A program made the translations under genes and the position numbers. The notes below the pieces were generated by a model, which was not told the origin of the DNA, did not search any database, and was given only the letters and a program-made list of their open reading frames with translations. Positions 1 through 5,800 of a DNA stretch of 8,208 nucleotides are shown here, in pieces. The first letter of the stretch is position 1; every line of letters starts with the position of its first letter. This DNA comes from an uncultured bacterium (GTDB lineage Bacteria; Bacteroidota; Bacteroidia; Chitinophagales; Chitinophagaceae): positions 1 to 8,208 of the forward strand of contig CAJBPC010000204.1 in the NCBI GenBank assembly GCA_903957405.1, in the 5' to 3' direction.

Positions 1-1176
1 CACCCGCGGGTCGCGGACGTGAAAATCCCAGTGTCCGTATTCGGAGAAATTCAGCATGACCAGCACCTGATGGTCATCCGCTTGCCTTAGGAAGGAGAAC
101 ACCTGACTGTCATGTGATGTCACCAGGCGATTCAATGCATCCGACAGGAAGGCGGGATGTGTTTTCCGGAGGTTGAGCAACTTTCGGTAGAATCCATGCA
201 GCGCGACCGGCTCAGTCCATTCGATCGGATCACGATCGAAGAACTGCAATCGCTTGTGGACAGGCAGTTCCTGTCCGGTGTAGATCAACGGCAAGCCCGG
301 CCAGGTGCAGGAAAAAGCGGCCAATGGCAATGCCATGTCGCCGTAGCGCTCGTATTCGGTGCCATTCCAGCTGTTTTCATCATGGTTGCTGGTGAACAAT
401 GCCAGCAGCTTGCTTTTCGGACCGATGGCCTTGTAATGGGTCAGTACGGAGTCCAGCTGCTGCATGCTCCGATGCCAGGGCTGGAGGAATTCGCGGGAGG
501 CATGCAGCCATTTCCAGGTATAGGCCGCATCGAAAACGTCCATATATGCCTCATCATCCCATGGATCGAGTTCCGCCAGCCAGAAAAGCGGCTTTCGGGC
601 ATCCAGGGACTTGCGCGCCTGCAGCCAGAAATCCACGGGCGTGAGCATGGCCATATCGCAGCGAAACCCGTCGATGTCGTGCTTTTTTACCCAATGGTCC
701 ATGGATTCGATCATCGACGCCCGCATGGCTGGATTTGTGTAATCGAGGTCGATCACATCCTCCCATCCGTGAGCATCGTAGAATGCTCCGTTGGCGTTGC
801 GTTTGTAATGATCCGGATGCTCCTGCGTCCAGCGATGATCCCAGCCGGTGTGGTTGGCGACCCAGTCGATGATCACCTTCATTCCCAGACGATGCGCCTC
901 CTCCACGACGGCTTGAAAGTCTGCCGGTGTGCCGAATTCGGGATTGACCGCCGTGTAATCCGAACAGGCATAGTAGCTGCCCAGGGATCCTTTCCGCTGC
1001 TGGAGGCTGATGGGCGTGACCGGCATGAACCACAGTACGCCGACACCCATGTCCGCCAGCCGTGGAAGGTGTTTGCGGAAGGCGTTGAATGTGCCCTCTG
1101 GGGTGTATTGCCGGGTATTGACCTCATAGATGCCGGTGTTTCTGGCCCATGCAAGGGGTGTGAAGGTTGGAAGCAT
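1..1176 (-). CDS. GH13 alpha-amylase family glycoside hydrolase (3' end beyond window)
   Basis: This gene reads right to left from an ATG at 1176-1174 and is still open at base 1, giving 392 residues without the C-terminus. It should hydrolyse or rearrange alpha-1,4/1,6-glucosidic bonds in starch, glycogen or maltodextrins. The GH13 TIM-barrel signatures are all present in order: region I DWVANHT (residues 104-110); region II DGFRCD with the nucleophile D174; region III LAELDPW with the acid/base E202; region IV FTSNHDE with the transition-state stabiliser D266. GQELP and QFFDRDPIEW (about 301-320) lead into the start of the C-terminal beta domain. No signal peptide is visible at MLPTFTPLAWARN, so it is probably cytoplasmic. 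The start is set by an in-frame TGA 12 codons upstream with no other ATG between. Subfamily and exact substrate cannot be read; alpha-amylase, maltogenic amylase and alpha-glucosidase remain possible. It is divergent from ispH. Confidence 0.93.
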   Translation of the reverse strand, partial: MLPTFTPLAWARNTGIYEVNTRQYTPEGTFNAFRKHLPRLADMGVGVLWFMPVTPISLQQRKGSLGSYYACSDYTAVNPEFGTPADFQAVVEEAHRLGMKVIIDWVANHTGWDHRWTQEHPDHYKRNANGAFYDAHGWEDVIDLDYTNPAMRASMIESMDHWVKKHDIDGFRCDMAMLTPVDFWLQARKSLDARKPLFWLAELDPWDDEAYMDVFDAAYTWKWLHASREFLQPWHRSMQQLDSVLTHYKAIGPKSKLLALFTSNHDENSWNGTEYERYGDMALPLAAFSCTWPGLPLIYTGQELPVHKRLQFFDRDPIEWTEPVALHGFYRKLLNLRKTHPAFLSDALNRLVTSHDSQVFSFLRQADDHQVLVMLNFSEYGHWDFHVRDPRV

Positions 1177-1180
1177 TCCG

Positions 1181-1214
1181 GAAAGATAAAGAAGTCGGCA
1201 GAAATAGCCTCAAA
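1181..1214 (-). promoter_or_regulatory. Candidate Bacteroidota-type promoter for the GH13 gene
   Basis: On the minus strand a TTTG (complement of 1211-1214) lies 22 bases before TATCTTTC (complement of 1181-1188). This is one mismatch from the Bacteroidota -7 consensus TAnnTTTG, with a spacing near the accepted range. The box ends only 4 bases before the ATG at 1176, so the transcript would be leaderless or nearly so. This is pattern matching only, and another TAttTcTG-like site lies nearby. Confidence 0.35.
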
Positions 1215-1277
1215 CAGGATCCGGCATCCGGCTTCAAGAGAGATGTGCGGGAAAACAAGCAGGCCTTTGAAACGTTG

Positions 1278-1285
1278 TATCTTCG
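1278..1285 (+). promoter_or_regulatory. Candidate -7 box for ispH
   Basis: TATCTTCG differs from TAnnTTTG at one position and lies 17 bases before the ispH start at 1303. No TTTG -33 element is found at the usual 19-23 base spacing (the TTTG at 1266-1269 is too close), so support is weak. It is listed because similar boxes precede the other first genes in the window. Confidence 0.28.
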
Positions 1286-1302
1286 CACACAATGCCCATT
1301 TC

Positions 1303-2532
1303 ATGAAGAGCTTCAACGTACCGGTTACCTACAGGAGTGAACTGATCTCCGCGATCAAGCAGAAACGCAAGGGGGAAGACAAGATGAAGAAGGACTTCAG
1401 CCCCACCCTGCTGGATTTCGGTCCGCTGCAGATATACCTCGCCCGCCATTTCGGATTCTGTTATGGCGTGGAGAACGCCATTGAGATAGCCTTCAGGACA
1501 GTGGATGAGCATGCCGGGAAAAGGATCTTCCTGCTCAGTGAGATGATCCACAATCCGTTTGTTAACGATGATCTGAAACAGCGAGGCGTGCAGTTCCTGA
1601 TGAATACCAAGGGCGAGCATCTGGTAGACATGGCGACCCTCACAGGGGATGACATCGTCATCATTCCCGCCTTCGGGACGACCCTTGACATGGAGGAAAA
1701 ACTTCGGAATATCGGGATACGCATCGAGAAATATGACACCACCTGTCCGTTTGTAGAGAAGGTATGGAACCGATCGGAGCAGATCGCAAGAAAGGGATAT
1801 TCCGTCATTGTGCACGGAAAGCCCAGCCATGAGGAGACCCGCGCCACATTCTCGCACAGCGCAGCGAACGCCCCCACGGTCGTCGTGACGGACATGGAAG
1901 AAGCGGTTATCCTTGCCCGTTATATCACCGGAGAGTATCCCGCTTCCGGATTCCATGCGGCATTCAAGGGGAGGTACACGGATGGATTCGATGCGGAACG
2001 CGACCTGGGCAGGATCGGGGTGGTCAACCAGACGACCATGCTTGCGAGCGACACACAAGCCATTGCAGACTACCTGAAACGGGTGATCATGGACCATCAC
2101 GGCCTCGACGAGACAAGCATTTCGGAGCGGTTCGCCGATACCCGCGACACGCTGTGCTATGCCACCCTCGACAACCAGTCTGCCGTCACCGGCATGTTGG
2201 CCGTGGAGGCAGACATCGCCATCGTCGTCGGCGGAAGAAACAGCAGCAACACCTCGCATTTGGTAGAACTCTGCGAAGCTCGGATCCCGACATATTTCAT
2301 CCGGTCAGAAGCCGACATATTGTCGTCGGAAGAGCTGGCGGACTGTAACTGGCGGACAATGGAAGAGCGCGTCGTGAGAAACTATCTGCCGACGAGCGAA
2401 CCCGCGCGGGTGCTGGTCACCAGCGGAGCATCCTGCCCTGACTCGATGGTGGAGGGTGTCATCAGGAAGCTGACCGGATTCTACCCCGGCAGCCGTAACA
2501 TGGAGGATATCCTCCGAGCATGGCAGGATTAA
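1303..2532 (+). CDS. ispH: 4-hydroxy-3-methylbut-2-enyl diphosphate reductase (IspH/LytB), long form
   Basis: IspH reduces HMBPP to IPP and DMAPP, the last step of the MEP isoprenoid pathway, using an oxygen-sensitive iron-sulfur cluster in the cytosol. The 409-residue product carries the three cluster cysteines: in FGFCYGVE (about residue 51), in DTTCPFVEKVW (about 147) and in RDTLCYATL (about 284). The active-site stretch HGKPSHEETRA corresponds to the HPEVxGT region with the catalytic glutamate, and GGRNSSNTSHL and TSGASCPDSMVEG bind the diphosphate. At about 400 residues it is of the longer cyanobacterial/plant-like type, not the roughly 316-residue E. coli type. The ATG at 1303 is chosen because the resulting N-terminus (MKSFNVP..., then KKDFSPTLLDFG before the first cysteine) matches my recollection of Bacteroidota homologues. 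An in-frame ATG at 1384 would remove part of that block. The same frame stays open upstream to 157, antisense to the amylase, but that stretch is not IspH. No Shine-Dalgarno is evident. It converges on cmk. Confidence 0.96.
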   Translation: MKSFNVPVTYRSELISAIKQKRKGEDKMKKDFSPTLLDFGPLQIYLARHFGFCYGVENAIEIAFRTVDEHAGKRIFLLSEMIHNPFVNDDLKQRGVQFLMNTKGEHLVDMATLTGDDIVIIPAFGTTLDMEEKLRNIGIRIEKYDTTCPFVEKVWNRSEQIARKGYSVIVHGKPSHEETRATFSHSAANAPTVVVTDMEEAVILARYITGEYPASGFHAAFKGRYTDGFDAERDLGRIGVVNQTTMLASDTQAIADYLKRVIMDHHGLDETSISERFADTRDTLCYATLDNQSAVTGMLAVEADIAIVVGGRNSSNTSHLVELCEARIPTYFIRSEADILSSEELADCNWRTMEERVVRNYLPTSEPARVLVTSGASCPDSMVEGVIRKLTGFYPGSRNMEDILRAWQD

Positions 2533-2561
2533 AGCAGCACCAGCGCGGCAATGTCATTACA

Positions 2562-3266
2562 TCACCCATCGCTGCGATCCATGACCTCCCTGACCCAGCT
2601 TAACGCCAGGTTCAGCTGCTCTTCCCTGGAGATATCGGTGTTATCCAGGATGCGGGCATCTTCCGCCTTTCGCAGCGGCGACACTTCCCGGTTGGAATCG
2701 ATATGATCCCGCATCTCCAGGTTGTCCTTCACTTCCTGGATCGTGATATTCGGATTCTTGTCGAACAGTTCACGGAATCGTCGCTCCACGCGCACGGCAT
2801 TGTCGGCCGTCATGAAGATCTTCAGTTCCGCATCGGGGAACACGACTGTGCCGATATCCCTTCCGTCCATGACGATGGATTTCTTCTGGCCCATCTTCCG
2901 CTGCTGTTCCACAGCGAACTCCCTGACTTCACGAATGGTTGCGATCTCGCTGACTTTTTCAGCGATCACAAGGTCCCTGATCACGTACTCGACATTCTCG
3001 CCATTAAGGTACATTTCCGCTTGTTCCAGGGCTGTGTTGTAGTGGAATTCCAACTCGATATGGCCGAGTGCGTCACGGACTTCCGACCGGTCTGTCCAGT
3101 CTACATGGTTGCGCAAAAAGTACAAAGTGATGGCGCGATACATGGCGCCGCTGTCGATGTACACGTATCCCAGTTTGCGTGCCAGCTGACGGGCCATCGT
3201 GCTTTTTCCGCATGACGACCAGCCATCGATGGTGATGATGATCCCGCGTGATTGTTTATTTTCCAT
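2562..3266 (-). CDS. cmk: Cytidylate kinase
   Basis: Cmk transfers phosphate from ATP to CMP or dCMP, feeding pyrimidine nucleotides into RNA, DNA and phospholipid synthesis. The 234-residue product from the ATG at 3266-3264 has a P-loop GWSSCGKST (15-23), followed by the CMP-site motif IDSGAMYRA (37-45). DGRDIGTVVFPDA (134-146) is the conserved nucleotide-monophosphate stretch, and MRDHIDSNREVSPL (185-198) matches the RDxxDxxRxxSPL lid region. Length fits the family (about 220-235). A longer in-frame start at 3308 would add 14 residues (MDWSDIFIKF...). I reject it because family members begin shortly before the P-loop, and because the best promoter match lies inside that extension. Its stop is 29 bases from that of ispH, tail to tail. 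An ispH-cmk neighbourhood is, as far as I recall, common in Bacteroidota. Confidence 0.96.
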   Translation of the reverse strand: MENKQSRGIIITIDGWSSCGKSTMARQLARKLGYVYIDSGAMYRAITLYFLRNHVDWTDRSEVRDALGHIELEFHYNTALEQAEMYLNGENVEYVIRDLVIAEKVSEIATIREVREFAVEQQRKMGQKKSIVMDGRDIGTVVFPDAELKIFMTADNAVRVERRFRELFDKNPNITIQEVKDNLEMRDHIDSNREVSPLRKAEDARILDNTDISREEQLNLALSWVREVMDRSDG

Positions 3267-3277
3267 TGTGTCTGCTG

Positions 3278-3309
3278 CAAATTTGATGAATATGTCCGAC
3301 CAGTCCAAA
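3278..3309 (-). promoter_or_regulatory. Candidate Bacteroidota-type promoter for cmk
   Basis: On the minus strand TTTG (complement of 3306-3309) is followed after exactly 20 bases by CAAATTTG (3278-3285), one mismatch from TAnnTTTG. The box ends 11 bases before the ATG at 3266. Spacing and position make it the best promoter match in the window, and it supports the shorter cmk start. CAAATTTG is its own reverse complement. Confidence 0.45.
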
Positions 3310-3364
3310 TCAACGGCACAACTGCATCTGTGATGTTCATCGGGATTCGCTTAATTTTACAGAA

Positions 3365-3373
3365 TATATTTTG
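3365..3373 (+). promoter_or_regulatory. Candidate -7 box for the dehydrogenase/glycosyltransferase unit
   Basis: TATATTTTG is TA plus a three-base spacer plus TTTG; read as TATATTTT it is one mismatch from TAnnTTTG. It sits in an AT-rich patch that stands out from its surroundings and ends 5 bases before the ATG at 3379, implying a very short or absent leader. The upstream element is poor (only TTCG at 3346-3349, spacing 15). Confidence 0.35.
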
Positions 3374-3378
3374 AATCT

Positions 3379-4365
3379 ATGCTGAGGATCGGGCTATTCG
3401 GTGTCGGACATTTAGGAAAATTCCATCTTCAGAACTGGAAGCAGATCGAGGGTGTGGAGATCGCAGGGTTTTATGACCCATCCGATGCACATGCGGAGGA
3501 GGTCGAACGCACTTATGGCGTCAGGAGGTTTTCCGATCCGGAGAGCTTGCTCGATGCAGTGGACGCAGTGGATATCGTGGTACCCACTCAGCATCACTTC
3601 GAGCTCTGCGACAAGGCGCTGCGCCATGGCCGGCATGTGTTTGTGGAAAAGCCTATGACCCATACGATCGAACAGGCCCGGACGATCGTGCAGTTGGTGA
3701 AAGAGGCCGGATTGAAATTCCAGGTCGGGCATGTCGAGCGATTCAACCCGGCCTTGCTGTCCCTGTCGAAGTACAGCCTAAATCCCATGTTCATAGAAGT
3801 CCATCGACTGGCGGAGTTCAAACCCCGGGGGACGGAGACCAGTGTGATCCTCGATCTGATGATACACGACATCGATATCATCCTGCACATCGTAAAGAGC
3901 AATGTAAAGAGCATACATGCCAGTGGAGTGGCCGTGATGACGGAGAAGCCCGACATCGCCAATGTGCGCATCGAGTTCAACAACGGATGCGTGGCAAACC
4001 TCACCTCCTCCAGGATATCCATGAAAAAGATGCGGAAGATGCGCCTTTTTCAGAAAGATGCTTACATAGGCATCGACTTCCTGGAGAAGAAATCCGAGGT
4101 CATCAAGATGAGGGAGGCGAAAGACGAGCGGCTTTTCTCCTTCGAGATAGAAACCCCTCAGGGCATTCGCACCCTTGCGATCGATAATCCCAAAGTGAGC
4201 GGGGGAAATGCGATCCGGATGGAGCTTGAATCCTTCAGGGATGCCATCATCCACAACCGGCCTACTGCAGTGTCGGAACACGATGGCTTCATGGCCATGG
4301 AGGTCGCACATCAGATACTCCAAAAGATCGAACACAACCTCACCGCGACAGCCCCCTCCAAATGA
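3379..4365 (+). CDS. Gfo/Idh/MocA family NAD(P)-dependent sugar oxidoreductase
   Basis: Members of this family oxidise or reduce a hydroxyl/keto group on sugars or nucleotide sugars with NAD(P). The 328-residue protein starts with a Rossmann fold: RIGLFGVGHLG (residues 3-13, GxGxxG), an acidic/aspartate end of beta-2 in FYDPS, and VEKPMT (89-94) with the conserved EKP lysine. The C-terminal substrate domain includes GHVERFNP (117-124) and LDLMIHDIDII (158-168), where D159 and H163 match the DxxxH pair of the family. The GHxERFNP plus DLMIHDID combination resembles, from memory, the UDP-GlcNAc 3-dehydrogenase (GnnA)-like branch, but no substrate can be assigned. The ATG at 3379 places the glycine motif at the usual distance from the N-terminus. 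It overlaps the next gene by 4 bases (ATGA), implying translational coupling and a shared role in envelope polysaccharide or glycan precursor synthesis. Confidence 0.9.
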   Translation: MLRIGLFGVGHLGKFHLQNWKQIEGVEIAGFYDPSDAHAEEVERTYGVRRFSDPESLLDAVDAVDIVVPTQHHFELCDKALRHGRHVFVEKPMTHTIEQARTIVQLVKEAGLKFQVGHVERFNPALLSLSKYSLNPMFIEVHRLAEFKPRGTETSVILDLMIHDIDIILHIVKSNVKSIHASGVAVMTEKPDIANVRIEFNNGCVANLTSSRISMKKMRKMRLFQKDAYIGIDFLEKKSEVIKMREAKDERLFSFEIETPQGIRTLAIDNPKVSGGNAIRMELESFRDAIIHNRPTAVSEHDGFMAMEVAHQILQKIEHNLTATAPSK

Positions 4366-5762
4366 CAAATGGAAAGAAGATCTCTTCTTCCCTTTATCTG
4401 GCGGGCGATGCATTATCGTCGGCACTCGCCCTGATGCTTTTCCAGAGGATCTCCCCCGATGCCTTTTCCCTGGCTGCGGCCGGCGTATCGGATGCTCCAG
4501 CACTGTTCATCATTGCCTTGGCCGCCATGCAGATCTTCGGTTATGCGTTGACGGGAGCATACCTGTCACTCTACGAGAAGTCTAGGTGGAATGAGCTCAT
4601 GCACACCGCATTGGCATCTGTCGTCAGCGGGATGGTCATCTTCCTGCTGGCATACCGAAGTGCCGGGGATGCGTCAGGGAAGCTATCGGCGTCAGACCTG
4701 CTCCTGCTCACAGGTTTGTCGTTCACCGTGCAAGCCGGCAGCCGCATGTGCATCATGACCTTTGTGAAGAGACAGCTCCGCCTGGGATTGGTCAGGTTCA
4801 ATACACTCCTGGTCGGTGACCCCGCCATGCTGGCAGGCACCTACAAGGATGTTTCCGCCAACCAGCCATGGACGGGATGCCGCATCGTTGGGTATATGAC
4901 ACCTGATGACAGCGGGATCGCTTTGCCCGAAGGACTCGTTCGGATTGCAGACATCGGCATGATCCGCGAGGCCATCCGGACGCACGGGATCGATGTGGTC
5001 GTGCTGGCACTGAAGCAGAAGCACGGCCCGGTTCCTGACAGGCTGTTGCAGGACCTATCACAAGAGGATGTGCGGATCAGGATGGTGCCGGACACCCTCG
5101 ATATCATTTCAGGATCCGTTCGCACCAGCAACCTGTTCGGTGCCGCACTCATAGACATCGACACCGACCTGCTGCCGGCATGGCAACGACACATGAAACG
5201 GGTGATCGACCTGATGGCATCCATATCCGGGATCATCCTGCTATCCCCGATGTTCATCTATGCGGCGATTCGTGTCAGATACTCATCCATCGGACCGGTG
5301 ATCTACGCGCAGGAAAGGATCGGCTATAAGGGCAAGCCCTTCATGATCCTCAAGTTCAGGTCGATGCAGGAGGATGCAGAAAAGCACGGACCGCAACTGT
5401 CGCATGCGACCGATGCCCGCATCACCAAGTGGGGAAAGACCATGCGCAAATGGCGCATCGACGAAATTCCACAACTGTGGAATGTCATACGTGGAGACAT
5501 GTCGCTCGTCGGACCGAGACCCGAACGCAGGCATTTCATCGAAAAAGTGACCGCAGTGGAACCCTACTACGCCTACTTGCACAAAGTGAAGCCGGGACTC
5601 ACCAGCTGGGGTATGGTGAAGTTCGGATATGCGGAGAATATCCAGGAGATGGCAGAACGCATGAAATACGACCTCGTCTACATCGAAAACATCTCACTGG
5701 CACTCGACTTCAAGATCATGCTGCACACGATCCGGATAATCCTGCTCGGGAAAGGGAAATAG
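4362..5762 (+). CDS. Polyprenyl-phosphate glycosylphosphotransferase (exopolysaccharide initiating sugar transferase)
   Basis: This 466-residue inner-membrane enzyme should transfer a sugar-1-phosphate from a UDP-sugar to undecaprenyl phosphate, the first step in assembling an exopolysaccharide or O-antigen-like glycan. The architecture is of the WcaJ/WbaP type. There are four hydrophobic segments (about 9-28, 46-70, 82-98, 112-130), then a central Rossmann-like CoA-binding_3 domain (about 143-265). A re-entrant membrane helix RVIDLMASISGIILLSPMF (280-298) opens the catalytic domain. Catalytic-core motifs follow: QERIGYKGKPFMILKFRSM (317-335), RIDEIPQLWNV (365-375) with the D367-E368 dyad, GDMSLVGPRPE (378-388) and KPGLTSWGMVKFGYA (410-424). 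The last replaces the more familiar RPGITGWAQV form; I recall it as common in Bacteroidota. The start overlaps the dehydrogenase stop as ATGA. The sugar is unknown. No other glycosyltransferase, flippase or polymerase gene is in the window. Confidence 0.94.
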   Translation: MTNGKKISSSLYLAGDALSSALALMLFQRISPDAFSLAAAGVSDAPALFIIALAAMQIFGYALTGAYLSLYEKSRWNELMHTALASVVSGMVIFLLAYRSAGDASGKLSASDLLLLTGLSFTVQAGSRMCIMTFVKRQLRLGLVRFNTLLVGDPAMLAGTYKDVSANQPWTGCRIVGYMTPDDSGIALPEGLVRIADIGMIREAIRTHGIDVVVLALKQKHGPVPDRLLQDLSQEDVRIRMVPDTLDIISGSVRTSNLFGAALIDIDTDLLPAWQRHMKRVIDLMASISGIILLSPMFIYAAIRVRYSSIGPVIYAQERIGYKGKPFMILKFRSMQEDAEKHGPQLSHATDARITKWGKTMRKWRIDEIPQLWNVIRGDMSLVGPRPERRHFIEKVTAVEPYYAYLHKVKPGLTSWGMVKFGYAENIQEMAERMKYDLVYIENISLALDFKIMLHTIRIILLGKGK

Positions 5763-5774
5763 TACGCTCCGGCT

Positions 5775-5782
5775 TATATTTA
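5775..5782 (+). promoter_or_regulatory. Candidate -7 box for the M1 peptidase gene
   Basis: TATATTTA is one mismatch from TAnnTTTG. It lies in the 38-base gap after the glycosylphosphotransferase and ends 18 bases before the TTG start at 5801. No TTTG is found at the expected upstream distance, which would fall inside the preceding gene. No terminator hairpin is seen in the gap, so read-through from the upstream unit is equally possible. Confidence 0.3.
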
Positions 5783-5800
5783 CGTACCAAATTTTTCGTT

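Noticed and set aside
1384..1386. Alternative ispH start at the in-frame ATG 27 codons downstream
   Set aside because: It would drop the MKSFNVPVTYRS block, which is characteristic of long Bacteroidota IspH proteins.
1234..2259. Open minus-strand frame of 341 codons inside ispH
   Set aside because: It overlaps an unambiguous IspH in antisense and shows no recognisable motif; treated as a shadow frame.
157..2532. A single 791-residue plus-strand protein starting at 157
   Set aside because: Only the part from 1303 is IspH. The upstream part is antisense to a gene with all four GH13 signature regions, and the IspH family N-terminus begins at 1303.
3267..3308. Longer cmk start at 3308 adding 14 residues
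   Set aside because: Family members start just before the P-loop strand, and the best promoter match (TTTG-N20-CAAATTTG) lies inside the extension, so the ATG at 3266 is preferred.
3778..4503. Open minus-strand frame of 241 codons across the dehydrogenase gene
   Set aside because: It is antisense to a complete Gfo/Idh/MocA gene, with no recognisable domain and His/Gly/Pro-rich shadow-like composition.
5763..5800. Possible intrinsic terminator after the glycosylphosphotransferase
   Set aside because: There is a short T-run (5792-5796) but no preceding GC-rich inverted repeat.
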